64,000 bases of DNA from Acidimicrobiaceae bacterium (GTDB taxonomy: Bacteria > Actinomycetota > Acidimicrobiia > Acidimicrobiales > Bog-793), in contig JAODBO010000082.1 in NCBI GenBank assembly GCA_025464005.1, forward strand, positions 1 through 64,000, in the 5' to 3' direction. The translations under genes were made by a program, and so were the position numbers. How positions within the stretch are numbered: position 1 is the stretch's first letter; every line of letters begins with the position of its first letter. Positions 1 to 9,780 of this stretch are shown here, piece after piece. The notes under the pieces were generated by a model. It did no database searches, had not been told where the DNA came from, and saw nothing but the letters and a program-made list of their open reading frames with translations.

Positions 1-70
1 CCACACTTCTCCCTCGTCAAGGCGCCCTCGCCGAGATGAAGGCCGCGGGCGACCTGGGCTCAGGGCCCGG

Positions 71-1531
71 TCACGCCTCGTCCTCGGGGAGCCCCGCCTC
101 ACGAGCGATGAAGCGGTTGAGCTCGTCCTGAATAAGGACTTCCCTGCGCACCTCGCGCGCCGCAAGTAGGTAGTAGGTCACCCCAGCGACGCCAATTCCC
201 ATGAAGACACTGAAGTCCGCGCCGCCGGTCGCCGACGAGATCGGGCTCACGTAGAACGGCGTCGCTAGCGCCATGATCGCGGCGACACTCCCCAGCACCT
301 GCGCAATGATCGCCGGCCAGTGGATGCCGCCGATCCGCCAGTAGAGACCTTCCTCGGTGCGCTGGAGCTCCGAGGCCACGTAGCGGTAGCGCCGCAACCA
401 CCAGTCCACGAGGAAGATCGCCGTCCACGGTCCGATCCAGACGATGACGCAGTCCACGAAGTCCGTCAGCAGCTTGTTGAACGACGAGTCGAAGATTGCG
501 TACGCGGTCAGCCCGCAGCACACGATCGTGTCGATCAGCACCGCCTGCCAGCGGGCGACCCGAAGGCCGAGCGCCTGGAGGGTGAGTCCCGACGAGTATA
601 GGTCGAGGCTGTTGATCGCGAACAGCTGGAGAATGCTCACAACCAGGAACGGCACGAGGAACCAGCCGGGAAACGCGTGCGGGAAGTTGGTCACCGGGTT
701 GCCACCGGCGTTGGGGACGTAGGTCGCGACCGTTGCACCGAGAAGCATGAGCAGTATCGACGGGAGCGCCGTGCCGGCGAAGACCCACCCGACGATGGCG
801 CGGCGGCTCGCGCTGCGCGGGATGTAGCGCGAGTAGTCGTTGCCGTTCTCAGTCCAACCGAGGCCGCTCACGATGATGACGAAGGCAAGTCCTGCCATGA
901 AGGTCTGCCAGCTCGCCCCGTGGATGTAGTCGTTGATTCGTTCCTTGTGGACGGTGAGCGCTGCGAGGACGATGAAGAGCGCCACGAACGGCACGAGTAA
1001 CACACGCAGCGTCTTCTGGATCGTGGCGTGGCCGAGCAGCGGCAGCACGAGCTGGACGGCCGCGGCACCGAGGATGAGGGCGACCTTGAGCGGGGTCCCT
1101 GCGTGGACACCCGCCTTGGTCGCGAGCGCGATACCTGCGAGCACGACGAGCGCGATGCCCTCTGTCTCGAACCCGACCTGGGTGAGCCAGTTGAAGAGCG
1201 CGACGAGGCGGTTGCCGTTCGGACCGTACGCGGCCCTGTTGATCGTGAAGGTCGTCGTGCCGGCCTCAGGGCCCTGGAGGCTCGCTAGCCCGACGAGGAA
1301 GTAGGTCAAGTTTCCGAGAACGATCGCGATGACCGCTTGGACGAAGTCGAAGCCGAACGACATCAGCACGGCGCCGTAGATCAGGATCTCGAAGTTGACG
1401 ATCGCGCCGGCCCACATGCCGAACAGACCGGCCGGCGTCGCCCACCGCTCGCGATCGGACACGTGGCCGATCCCGCGACGCTCGATGTGGAAGGCCTCGT
1501 CGCTCGGTGCCGTCGCCTCCTCGGTGATCAC
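71..1531 (-). CDS. NCS1-family nucleobase permease
   Basis: This is a predicted cation-coupled permease of the NCS1 family (cytosine, purine, uracil, allantoin or thiamine class) in the cytoplasmic membrane. The 486-residue product has a polar N-terminus of about 30 residues and then about 12 hydrophobic segments, which is normal for the family. The motif NDYSRY at residues 231-236 is typical of NCS1 carriers. The GTG start at 1531 follows a strong GAGGAGG ribosome site. It lies downstream of holB on the same strand, with a gap of about 115 bp, and has no catabolic partner gene next to it, so the substrate cannot be named. Family assignment is firm; the choice among nucleobases is open. Confidence 0.88.
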   Translation of the reverse strand: MITEEATAPSDEAFHIERRGIGHVSDRERWATPAGLFGMWAGAIVNFEILIYGAVLMSFGFDFVQAVIAIVLGNLTYFLVGLASLQGPEAGTTTFTINRAAYGPNGNRLVALFNWLTQVGFETEGIALVVLAGIALATKAGVHAGTPLKVALILGAAAVQLVLPLLGHATIQKTLRVLLVPFVALFIVLAALTVHKERINDYIHGASWQTFMAGLAFVIIVSGLGWTENGNDYSRYIPRSASRRAIVGWVFAGTALPSILLMLLGATVATYVPNAGGNPVTNFPHAFPGWFLVPFLVVSILQLFAINSLDLYSSGLTLQALGLRVARWQAVLIDTIVCCGLTAYAIFDSSFNKLLTDFVDCVIVWIGPWTAIFLVDWWLRRYRYVASELQRTEEGLYWRIGGIHWPAIIAQVLGSVAAIMALATPFYVSPISSATGGADFSVFMGIGVAGVTYYLLAAREVRREVLIQDELNRFIAREAGLPEDEA

Positions 1532-1645
1532 CCTGCCTCCTCTGTACTCGGCGGCTCGACGAGCCTGATCACCGCCGTAACGACTGGCGTGACCGGCGAA
1601 TGATAGCGAGAACGGCGAATCGCGCCCTCGAGCAGGCGAGACGCG

Positions 1646-2740
1646 TCACGACGTGGCGTCCAGTTCGAGCAGCAGCGCCTCGAGCAGAAGGGTCTCGTTC
1701 GGGTTCCTAGCGAGCGATCCGGCCGCGGCGTCGATGGCGGAGATCGCCCGAGCCGCCGTGGCGACGCGGCGCGGGGACGTCCCGTCGGTCACGAGTCGCA
1801 CCCGGTACGCCGCGGCGAGCGCGGCGAGACCGGCACGGAGCTCGTCGACCCGCACGCGCCGCTGCTCGCGCTTGTGACGGTCCTCGATCGCCTGCCGACC
1901 CGCGAGGCGACGCTCCCCGTCGCGCTCCGCCGCCGCGGTGGCCGCCTCGATCTCCTCTCGCTGACGCTCGCGCGCGACCTCGACGAGCTCGTCGGCGGAC
2001 GCGAGGATCTCGCCGACGAGGCTCGACACAGTCGCACCCGTCCCGTCGAGACGGCCCGGAAGGTCCCGCCAGCGCGCCTGGCGGGACGCGAAGCCGGGAT
2101 CGCGCGCGAGTAGGCGGGCGCGGTCGAGGCGACCGCCGGCCGCAGCCGCAGCCCCGAGCGCGACGTCGGGAGCGATCCCTTCTCCGACGAGGGCGACTTC
2201 CAGGCTCGAGACGTCGAGCGGGACGAACTCGACCTCGACGCAGCGGCTCGCGATGGTGACGAGCCCCGGACTGACGGACTCGGCGAGCACGACGAACACC
2301 GTCGTCTCCGGCGGCTCCTCGAGCGTCTTCAACAGCACGGGAGCCGCCTGCCCGACGAGTTGGAAGTCGGTGAGGACGATCACCTGGCGAGGCGCGGCGA
2401 CCGGGCCGCGCTGTGCGAGGGAGACCACGGCACGAGCGTCCTCGACGAGGATCGAGGCACCGGTGCGCTCGACCACCGTGACGTCCGGATGCCTCCCGGC
2501 GAGGGTGTCCCGGCACGCGGGGCAATCGCCGCAGCCGCCGTTCGGGCAGACCAGAGCGGCGGCGAACGCGACCGCCGACTCGCGACGACCCGTGCCGGGT
2601 GGTCCGAGGAAGAGGTAGGCGTGCACTGGGGCTGCTACGGAGCCGGCGAGGATGGAGGCGGCGCGCTGCTGGGCGGCTAGTCCCGCCATGACAGGTGGCA
2701 GGTCCCGCCGAGCGCTCGCGCTCGCCGGAGCGTCGGTCAT
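1646..2740 (-). CDS. holB: DNA polymerase III delta' subunit
   Basis: This is the clamp-loader delta' subunit, which helps load the sliding clamp during replication. The 364-residue product begins MTDAPASASARR and shows the AAA+ fold signature GPPGTGRRES, in which the usual Walker A lysine is replaced by arginine, as expected of a non-hydrolysing delta' subunit. Cysteines in the CPNGGCGDCPAC stretch form the typical zinc module, and LLKTLEEPP and SRC are family motifs. The ATG at 2740 overlaps the tmk stop codon in an ATGA junction, which fixes the start. The frame stays open upstream, but that part is only the shadow of tmk. The tmk-holB pairing is common in bacteria. Confidence 0.93.
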   Translation of the reverse strand: MTDAPASASARRDLPPVMAGLAAQQRAASILAGSVAAPVHAYLFLGPPGTGRRESAVAFAAALVCPNGGCGDCPACRDTLAGRHPDVTVVERTGASILVEDARAVVSLAQRGPVAAPRQVIVLTDFQLVGQAAPVLLKTLEEPPETTVFVVLAESVSPGLVTIASRCVEVEFVPLDVSSLEVALVGEGIAPDVALGAAAAAGGRLDRARLLARDPGFASRQARWRDLPGRLDGTGATVSSLVGEILASADELVEVARERQREEIEAATAAAERDGERRLAGRQAIEDRHKREQRRVRVDELRAGLAALAAAYRVRLVTDGTSPRRVATAARAISAIDAAAGSLARNPNETLLLEALLLELDATS

Positions 2741-3390
2741 GGCGAACGGTCGGGGGTGGCCGGTGCGAGTCGGTACTCGACGACCTCGGCGATGTCCTCG
2801 GCGACCTTCTCCGGGCTCCCGCCCCCGTCGACGACGGCCCAGCCGCACTGCTCGGCGAGCATCTGAAAACCGGCGCGTACACGCGCGTGGAACTCTGCGT
2901 CCTCGGCCTCGATCCTGTCGGGCACGGCGCTCCGGCGACTTGCCGCGACCTGCTCGTCGAGCTCGACAAGCACGGTGAGGTCCGGAACGAGTCGACCGGA
3001 GGCGATCGCGCAGGCCTGCTCGACCTCCTCGAGCGGCAGACCTCGCCCGTAGCCCTGATAGGCGATGGTCGAGCCGGTGAAACGGTCGCACACGACGTCC
3101 CGGCCGCTCGCAAGAGCCGGGAGGATGACCTCGCCGACGTGCTGCGCCCGGGCCGCGACCATGAGCAGGAGCTCTGCCCGGGGCTCGACGTCGCCGACGG
3201 AGGGATCGAGGAGCAGCGCACGGGCGCGCTCGCCGAGCGCCGTTCCGCCCGGCTCCCGGGTGACCACGGCGTCGAGACGACGGGCAAGCAGGCCGGCCTG
3301 GGTGGACTTGCCCACGCCTTCCCCGCCCTCGAGCACGACGAACCGACCTCGAGCGCGCATCAGGGGCAGACTACGGCACCGGCCTGTCAC
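2737..3390 (-). CDS. tmk: thymidylate kinase
   Basis: Thymidylate kinase phosphorylates dTMP to dTDP for DNA synthesis. The P-loop GGEGVGKST, the TREPGGT motif and the DRFTGSTIAYQG stretch are all present, and the length of about 210 residues is right. Two starts are possible. GTG at 3390 has GGGAG about 8 bases upstream. ATG at 3360 (protein beginning MRARGRF) fits the family length better but lacks a clear ribosome site. The gene follows topA by about 60 bp and overlaps holB by 4 bp, so topA, tmk and holB probably form one replication transcription unit. Confidence 0.94.
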   Translation of the reverse strand: MTGRCRSLPLMRARGRFVVLEGGEGVGKSTQAGLLARRLDAVVTREPGGTALGERARALLLDPSVGDVEPRAELLLMVAARAQHVGEVILPALASGRDVVCDRFTGSTIAYQGYGRGLPLEEVEQACAIASGRLVPDLTVLVELDEQVAASRRSAVPDRIEAEDAEFHARVRAGFQMLAEQCGWAVVDGGGSPEKVAEDIAEVVEYRLAPATPDRSP

Positions 3391-3449
3391 ACGGGCGACT
3401 CCCGATGGTGCAGGCCTCCGCTGTCGGCGGCGACGACGGACCCGGCAGA

Positions 3450-6374
3450 TCAGCCGGGCTCGGGCGTTCCAGAGCTAGCCGCGGCTCCAGCTGCGCGGTC
3501 GCCCGCGGTGCCGCCGCGCTTCACAGGGGACCTCGCGGCCGCCTTCTTCACGGCCGCCTTCTTGGCGGGGGCCTTCTTCGCCGCTGCCTTCTTGGCCGCT
3601 GCTTTCTTCGCGGGGGCCTTCTTGGCCGCGGTCTTCTTCGCAGCTGCTTTCTTGGCGGGAGCCTTCTTCGCACCGCGCCCGCGCTTGGCCGGCGCCGGTC
3701 CGGCGGCGCGCTTGTCCGCGAGCAATTCCGCCGCCCGCTCGGGCGTGATGCTCTCCGCGTCGTCGCCGCGACGCAGCGAGGCGTTCACGGTCCCGTCGGT
3801 GACGTACGGTCCGAACCGGCCCTCGCGCAGCACGATCGTGCCCCCGCTCACAGGATCGGCGCCGAGCTCGCGCAACGGCGCGGCGGCCGCCCGCCCGAAG
3901 CGCCGCTGCTTCGGCTGTGCCAGGAGCGCCAACGCCTCGTCCAACCCGATCTCGAGCAGCTGGTCCTCGCTGTCGAGGCTGCGCGAGTCCGATCCCCGCT
4001 GAACGTAAGGCCCGTAGCGGCCGTTGCGGGCGACGATCTCCTCACCGGTGGCCGGGTCGGCGCCGACCGTGCGCGGCAGCTTCAGGAGCTCGAGCGCTTG
4101 CTCGAGGGTGATGGCGTCGAGCGACATCGACTTGAACAGCGACGCCGTGCGCGGCTTTTCCCCGCCGTCGGTGTCGCCCAGCTGGACGTATGGCCCGAAC
4201 CTGCCGGCTCGCGCCACGACGGGCAAGCCCGTCTCGGGATCCGAGCCGAGCTCTCGATTGCCCGCGGGAGCCGCGAGGAGCTCCTCGGCGCGAGCGACCG
4301 TGACCTCGTCGGGAGCGAGGTCCTCCGGTATCGAGGCGCGCTCCTCGCCGTGCTGCAGATAGGGACCGTAACGGCCGACGCGCACGACGATCTGCTCGCC
4401 GTCGGCGCCGGCGCCGATGGGAATCGAGTTGACCTCGCGGGCATCGATCGTCGCGAGGTGTGCCAGCACGGCGTCCTTCAGGCCGTGGTTGCCATCGACA
4501 CCGACGAGGTGGGGCTCGTGGTCGAGGGCGCCGTCCGGAGCCGCGGCCGGCGCCGCGACCGGCACGACATCCGCGCCGCCCACGCTCGACGGCTCGCCGA
4601 AGTAGAAGCGCTGCAGCCAGGGCACGGACTCTTCGTTGCCCGAGGCGATCTCGTCGAGGTCGTCCTCCATGCTCGCCGTGAAGCCGTAGTCGACGAGCGA
4701 TGGGAAGTGTTGCTCGAGCAGCCCGACGACGGCGAAAGCGGTGAACGACGGGACGAGCGCGCTCCCCTTTTTCCAGACGTAGCCGCGATCCTGGATCGTC
4801 TGCAGCATGCTGGCGTAGGTCGACGGACGGCCGACGCCCAGCTCCTCGACGCGCCGGACGAGCGAGGCCTCGGTGTAGCGAGCCGGGGGCTTGGTCGAGT
4901 GGTCCTCGGTGAACACGTCTCGCGCATCGAGCCTGTCCCCGACGGCGAGCTGTGGCAAGCGGACGTCCTGCTCACGCTGGCCGTCCTCGACCTCGTCCTC
5001 GCCCTCCCGGTAGACGAGCAGGTAGCCGGGAGCGGTGATCACCGTGCCGGACGCGCCGAAGGTCGCGACGGTCCCCGCAGGCAGCCCCGCCGCCTCTCCA
5101 GTCGTGGCGCCGTCGATGCGCAGCCGCGCGGTGACGCCCGTGGCATCGTTCATCTGCGAAGCGACCGTGCGCTGCCAAACGAGCTCGTACATCCGTAGCT
5201 CGTCGCCGTGCAGCTCACGAGCCAGCTCCGAGGGTGCCCGGAAGCGCTCACCAGCGGGGCGGATCGCCTCGTGAGCCTCCTGCGCGTTCTTCACCCGACG
5301 GTCGTAGGTCCGTGGCGCCTTGGGCACGTTCGACTCGCCGTAGAGCGTGCGGGCCTGCTCCCGGGCCGCGTCGAGCGCCGTCTGCGACAACGTCGTCGAG
5401 TCGGTGCGCATGTAGGTGATGTAGCCCTGCTCGTAGAGCCTTTGGGCCACCTGCATGGCGCGCTGGGCCGAGAACCGGAGCTTGCGACCGGCCTCCTGCT
5501 GGAGGGTCGAGGTGATGAACGGGGCGGCGGGAGAGCGCCGGTAGGGCTTGTCGTCGACCGAAGCGACCTTGAGCTCGGCACCTTCGAGTGCCGTGACGAG
5601 CGATCCGGCGCTCTGCTCGTCGAGCAGTACCGCCGATCCGGGATCGCGGAGCTGGCCGTCTGGTCCGAAATCGCCGCCGTCGGCGACGCTGCGACCGTCG
5701 AGAGCAAGGAGCTGGGCGTCGAACTGCTCGTCCGCTGCGGTGCCGAAGGTCGCTGACACGCTCCACCACGCTGCGGAACGAAAGCGCATCCGCTCGCGCT
5801 CTCGCTCGACGACAATGCGCGTGAAGACACTCTGCACCCTGCCGGCCGACAGGCCCTGCATGACCTTCTTCCAGAGCACCGGGGAGATCTCGTAGCCATA
5901 GAGGCGGTCGAGCACCCGGCGCGCCTCCTGCGCGTCCACGAGCCTTCGGTCGAGGTCGCGCGGGTTGGCGATGGCGTGCTCGATCGCCTGTCGCGTGATC
6001 TCGTGGAAGACCATCCTCTTCACCGGCACCTGCGGGGCGAGCACCTCCAGAAGGTGCCAGGCGATGGACTCACCCTCGCGGTCCTCGTCCGTCGCGAGAT
6101 AGACCTCGCTCGACTGCCCGACGAGCGACCGGAGCTTGCGCACCTGCTCCTGCTTCTCGCGTGAGATGACGTAGAGCGGCTTGAAGTCGTTGTCGACGTC
6201 CACCCCGAGACGGGCCCAGGACTCGCCCTTGTACGCCGCGGGCACCTCGGCCGCGGATCGCGGCAGGTCACGGATGTGACCGATCGACGATTCCACGAGG
6301 TATGCGTCCCCGAGAAAGCGCGCGATCGTCTTGGCCTTGGCGGGTGACTCGACGATTACGAGGGGCTTTGCCAT
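3450..6374 (-). CDS. topA: DNA topoisomerase I
   Basis: This type IA topoisomerase relaxes negative supercoils by passing strands through a single-strand break. The 974-residue protein starts with the TOPRIM motif VIVESPAKAKTI, has acidic TOPRIM residues in ATDEDREGE (residues 94-102), and carries the active-site tyrosine at about residue 321 within YITYMRTDS. After the core there are several GPYVQ-type C-terminal repeats without zinc cysteines. From about residue 890 comes a lysine/alanine tail built of KKA and KKAPAKKA units, as in other actinobacterial TopA, where the basic tail aids DNA binding and processivity. It starts at ATG 6374 and heads the tmk-holB group. Confidence 0.97.
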   Translation of the reverse strand: MAKPLVIVESPAKAKTIARFLGDAYLVESSIGHIRDLPRSAAEVPAAYKGESWARLGVDVDNDFKPLYVISREKQEQVRKLRSLVGQSSEVYLATDEDREGESIAWHLLEVLAPQVPVKRMVFHEITRQAIEHAIANPRDLDRRLVDAQEARRVLDRLYGYEISPVLWKKVMQGLSAGRVQSVFTRIVVERERERMRFRSAAWWSVSATFGTAADEQFDAQLLALDGRSVADGGDFGPDGQLRDPGSAVLLDEQSAGSLVTALEGAELKVASVDDKPYRRSPAAPFITSTLQQEAGRKLRFSAQRAMQVAQRLYEQGYITYMRTDSTTLSQTALDAAREQARTLYGESNVPKAPRTYDRRVKNAQEAHEAIRPAGERFRAPSELARELHGDELRMYELVWQRTVASQMNDATGVTARLRIDGATTGEAAGLPAGTVATFGASGTVITAPGYLLVYREGEDEVEDGQREQDVRLPQLAVGDRLDARDVFTEDHSTKPPARYTEASLVRRVEELGVGRPSTYASMLQTIQDRGYVWKKGSALVPSFTAFAVVGLLEQHFPSLVDYGFTASMEDDLDEIASGNEESVPWLQRFYFGEPSSVGGADVVPVAAPAAAPDGALDHEPHLVGVDGNHGLKDAVLAHLATIDAREVNSIPIGAGADGEQIVVRVGRYGPYLQHGEERASIPEDLAPDEVTVARAEELLAAPAGNRELGSDPETGLPVVARAGRFGPYVQLGDTDGGEKPRTASLFKSMSLDAITLEQALELLKLPRTVGADPATGEEIVARNGRYGPYVQRGSDSRSLDSEDQLLEIGLDEALALLAQPKQRRFGRAAAAPLRELGADPVSGGTIVLREGRFGPYVTDGTVNASLRRGDDAESITPERAAELLADKRAAGPAPAKRGRGAKKAPAKKAAAKKTAAKKAPAKKAAAKKAAAKKAPAKKAAVKKAAARSPVKRGGTAGDRAAGAAASSGTPEPG
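3538..3675 (-). repeat. Lys/Ala tail-coding tandem repeat in topA
   Basis: An imperfect array of roughly 15-30 bp units (GCC TTC TTC or CTT GGC type on the plus strand) encodes the AKKA/KKAP tail of topoisomerase I. It is a low-complexity coding repeat inside topA, likely to vary in copy number between strains, and not a separate element. Confidence 0.7.
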
Positions 6375-6540
6375 CTAGCTAGGAGCCTTCCGAGTGCCTA
6401 CGAGCCCACGGGCGCGGAGCCGGAGATTATCGATCACCGGAACCAGTAGCCAAGCACGGCTCGAGGGGGTCGGCGACAAACCATGGTCAGCTCGCCCCCT
6501 GGCGGCCCCGCCGGTGAGCGGTGAAGGGTTGCCGCTCGCC

Positions 6541-9003
6541 TCACGATCGAGAGCCCCCGTCGTCTCCGGATGCGCCGGAGATGATCGTGTAAACGGGGTT
6601 GATCATCGCCGGTCGCTTGTTGCGCTCACCGACGATCCCCTCGACGATCAGGCGGGCCCCGGGTTCGATGCCGGGGACGAGCCGACGACCCTGGAACACG
6701 AGCAGCAGCTGGCCGGTGCCGTCGACCAGGGTGCACTCGAGACTCGAGATCCCGGCCCGCGGCTGGACCCGGACAGAACGGATCCGCCCGGCGACGCGGG
6801 CCCGCTGGCGCCAGCGCAGGTCGCGAATGCGCGTGGTGCCCGGGGGCGGGCCGTTCGGGAAGATGTCCGCCTCATCCGCCGCAGCCGCCAGTGCGAGTGC
6901 GACCGCGCTCGCCTGGCGCTGGCGGGAGTTGGGACCGGCCGTCTCCTGCTCGACCGCTCCGAGGTCCCGACGCTCGCTGTCGGCGGCTCGTGACAGCTCG
7001 TCGGGCCAGGCCGCCAGGGCCCGGCGACGGCGCCGGCCGACGAAGAACGGGATGATCGTCGCGCTCGCGTTCGGGATCTGGCTCACGTAGCCCGAGATGC
7101 GCTCGCTCGTGCGGTCATGCAGCAGCCGGCTGAAGGGACCGCCGAACACCCGCCGGGGCAAGAGCACGCTGACCTCGGTCTGGCCGTCGGACGCCAGCTC
7201 GGCGACCAGCTCCATCGCGGCTCGCGCGAGGCGACGGTCCGGACACTCCCTCAGCTCGAGCGAGACGTTCGCCAACCCGAGACGCGTCCACTGCTCCTCG
7301 AGTTCGCGCGCGACGACGGTGTCGAGGACGAAGTGCACCGCCCGCGGCTCGTCGGTCGAGAGCGAACGGGCATACTGCAACGCTCTCGCGGAGGCGAGGT
7401 CCAGCCGCTCGATGAATACGAGCACCGAGTGGCGGCGAAGCACCGGAGCCTCGGCGGCGTGCTGGACGTTGACCTCGAGCTCCTCCTCCTCCTCCTCGTA
7501 GGTGTGGTGGAGCCTGATGAGCACAGCCACGAGGATCGGGAACAGCACGACGACTACCCACGCTCCCTCGGTGAACTTCGTCACGGCGAAGATGAGCACG
7601 ACGATCCCCGACAGCGCTGCGGCGAAGCCGTTGACGGCGAGCCTGCGCTGCCAGCCCTGGGTCTTGTGGCGCAGGTGGTAGCGGACCATGCCGGCGCCGG
7701 CCATGGTGAAGCCGGTGAACACCCCGATCGCGTAGACCGCGACGAGCGAGTTGACCCGGGCACGCGTCACGAGCAGGAGCGCCGTCGAGACGATCGCCAG
7801 GATGATGATCCCGTTCGAGAACACGAGGCGGTGGCCGCGGCGCGTCAGCTGGCGCGGCAGGAAGGCGTCCTTCGCGACGAAGTTTGCCAGGTTGGGAAAG
7901 CCGTTGAAGCTCGTATTCGCCCCCGTATAGAGGATGAGCATCGTCGCCGCCTGGACGAAGTAGTAGCCGATCTTCGCGGGGAGCGAGCCGCCGAGGACGT
8001 AGCGAACCTCCTGGGAGAGCACGGTCGGGCTGCCGTTCGTGAAGGGCACCGCGTGGGTCTTCCACGCGAGGAACGACACGCCGAGCACGAGCGAGCCGAG
8101 GATCGTCGACATGATCACGAGGACGCGCCGGGCGTTACGCCCCTCCGGCGGCTTGAACGTCGCCACACCGTTCGAGATCGCCTCGAGGCCTGTGAGCGAC
8201 GAGCCGCCGTTCGCGAATGCCTTCATGACGACGAACAGGCTGGCCCCGTACAGCAGGTTGTTCGCAGGGTGGGCGTGGGCCGTCGGATAAGCCCCTGGCA
8301 GGTTGATGGCGTGCGCGTGGACTTCGCCGAGCAGCGTGCGGACGACGCCGATGACAACGACGATGCCGACGCTCGCGACGAACAGGTAGGTCGGCAGGGC
8401 GAAGGTGCGGCCCGCCTCGCGGATGCCCCGCAAGTTGCCGTACAGCAGCAGGAGCACGACGCCGATGGCGATCGGGACGTTGTACGGACTGAGCCTGGGG
8501 AACGCCGAGGTCACAGCGTCAGTGCCTGCCGCCGTCTGGACCGCCACGGTGACGATGTAGTCGATGATCAGTGCGACCGCCGCGATCTGCGCGACGTTGA
8601 CGCCCAAGTTCTCCCTGGCCACGACGTACGCGCCACCGGCTCTCGTATAGACCATGACGACCTGGCAGTACGAGAGCGTGACGAAGAAGAGCACCCCGAT
8701 CACCGCGAAGGTGATCGGAAGGAGCAGCGAGAACGCGGCGGCCCCGACGACCGGGACGAGGACCGTCAGCATCTCCTCCGAGCCGTAGGCCGTGGACGAG
8801 ATGCAGTCGGGCGCGAGAACGCCGAGCGCCGTCGGGTTTCCGAGGCGCTGCTCCGAGAGCCGCTCGGAGACGAGCGGCGGACCCAGCAGCCTCTTCTTCA
8901 GCCGGTACGAGAGTGGCTCGGGAAGCTCCACGGTCGGGACCACGGGCCGGGGGCCAACGAGGCCCGGCGGCACGGGCGGGGAGCTCATACCCGTAGTCTG
9001 CAC
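6541..9003 (-). CDS. KimA-like APC-superfamily transporter fused to an OB-fold domain
   Basis: The first ~500 residues are an APC-superfamily permease with about 12 membrane segments (APDCISSTAYGSEEML near residue 62, TRAGGAYVVARE near 120). It resembles the KimA/YdaO-like potassium carriers and the M. tuberculosis Rv2690c type. A cytosolic region of about 190 residues follows. The last ~110 residues (from about GTTRIRDLRW to PVYTII) read as an OB-fold, including VAGRIRSV and a LVDGTGQLLLVF strand-turn-strand. In mycobacteria a stand-alone OB-fold protein (Rv2694c) lies close to this transporter and the TrkA pair; here it is joined to the carrier. The gene diverges from the TrkA pair. A GTG at 9003 has GAGG about 11 bases upstream; ATG 8988 is an alternative. 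The transport substrate is inferred. Confidence 0.85.
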   Translation of the reverse strand: MQTTGMSSPPVPPGLVGPRPVVPTVELPEPLSYRLKKRLLGPPLVSERLSEQRLGNPTALGVLAPDCISSTAYGSEEMLTVLVPVVGAAAFSLLLPITFAVIGVLFFVTLSYCQVVMVYTRAGGAYVVARENLGVNVAQIAAVALIIDYIVTVAVQTAAGTDAVTSAFPRLSPYNVPIAIGVVLLLLYGNLRGIREAGRTFALPTYLFVASVGIVVVIGVVRTLLGEVHAHAINLPGAYPTAHAHPANNLLYGASLFVVMKAFANGGSSLTGLEAISNGVATFKPPEGRNARRVLVIMSTILGSLVLGVSFLAWKTHAVPFTNGSPTVLSQEVRYVLGGSLPAKIGYYFVQAATMLILYTGANTSFNGFPNLANFVAKDAFLPRQLTRRGHRLVFSNGIIILAIVSTALLLVTRARVNSLVAVYAIGVFTGFTMAGAGMVRYHLRHKTQGWQRRLAVNGFAAALSGIVVLIFAVTKFTEGAWVVVVLFPILVAVLIRLHHTYEEEEEELEVNVQHAAEAPVLRRHSVLVFIERLDLASARALQYARSLSTDEPRAVHFVLDTVVARELEEQWTRLGLANVSLELRECPDRRLARAAMELVAELASDGQTEVSVLLPRRVFGGPFSRLLHDRTSERISGYVSQIPNASATIIPFFVGRRRRRALAAWPDELSRAADSERRDLGAVEQETAGPNSRQRQASAVALALAAAADEADIFPNGPPPGTTRIRDLRWRQRARVAGRIRSVRVQPRAGISSLECTLVDGTGQLLLVFQGRRLVPGIEPGARLIVEGIVGERNKRPAMINPVYTIISGASGDDGGSRS

Positions 9004-9093
9004 GTAGCGGAAGACCTCGACGCAATTCGGCCGCTATGCGTGGCCCGGGGGTGGCGAGTTGTGTCAGCCCTCCGCGCCGTGTTCGATAGAGGT

Positions 9094-9780
9094 GTGCACG
9101 TCATTGTCGTTGGTTGCGGTCGGGTCGGGTCACGGATTGCGCTGGAGCTCGTCCACGACGGCCACACGGTCGCCGTCATCGACCGCAACGAAGCCGCGTT
9201 CCACCGGCTTCCGGAGGGTTGGGGCGGGCTCAACGTCGTCGGGGCCGGATTCGACCGGGACCGGCTCGAGGAGGCCGGGGCGGGCCACGCGGCCGCGCTG
9301 GCAGCGGTGACCAGTGGTGACAACTCCAACATCTTGTGCGCGCGAATCGCCCGAGAGACCTACGAGATACCGGCAGTCGTGGCGCGCATCTACGACCCCC
9401 GCCGCGCCGAGATCTACCAGCGTCTCGGCATCCCGACGGTCGCGACGGTCACCTGGACGAGCGACCAGGTGTTACGCAAGCTCTTCCCCGAGCACACGGT
9501 CGCCGAGTGGGCGGACCCGACAGGTCGTGTCCGGCTCGTCCAGCGAGCGCTGCCCAACTCCTGGTGCGGTCGCAAGCTCTCGGCCCTCGAGGCCGAGACC
9601 GGCGCGCGGCTCGTGAGCGTCATGCGCTCCGGGGTGCCCTATCTCGGCGCCGACGATCTCGTCGGCCAGGAGGGAGACGTCTTGTACCTCGCGGTGACCT
9701 TCGCAGCGCGAAGCCGTCTCGACGAGGTGCTCGAGGCGAAGCCGGACGAAATTCCCGGACGCAAGGCGCTCGGTCGATGA
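9094..9780 (+). CDS. trkA: TrkA-family K+ uptake regulatory protein (first of pair)
   Basis: This is a cytosolic regulatory subunit of potassium transport with an N-terminal RCK/TrkA-N Rossmann domain (VIVVGCGRVGSRIA, then VIDRN) that binds NAD(H) or ATP, and a C-terminal TrkA-C domain. The 228-residue product is the usual size for the actinobacterial CeoB-type protein. I chose GTG 9094 because the protein then begins directly at the first beta strand; GTG 9061 and 9079 are in frame further upstream. It overlaps the next gene by 4 bp (ATGA). No TrkH/TrkG channel is in the window, so the likely partner is the divergent KimA-like carrier. The partnership is an inference from context. Confidence 0.9.
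   Translation: MHVIVVGCGRVGSRIALELVHDGHTVAVIDRNEAAFHRLPEGWGGLNVVGAGFDRDRLEEAGAGHAAALAAVTSGDNSNILCARIARETYEIPAVVARIYDPRRAEIYQRLGIPTVATVTWTSDQVLRKLFPEHTVAEWADPTGRVRLVQRALPNSWCGRKLSALEAETGARLVSVMRSGVPYLGADDLVGQEGDVLYLAVTFAARSRLDEVLEAKPDEIPGRKALGR

Noticed and set aside
3405..5198. 597-codon plus-strand frame inside topA
   Set aside because: Shadow of topA on the opposite strand; no ribosome site and no domain.
7117..9780. Very long plus-strand open frame (887 codons) across the transporter gene
   Set aside because: It is a high-GC shadow antisense to the KimA-like carrier; only its last part, from 9094, is the real TrkA gene.
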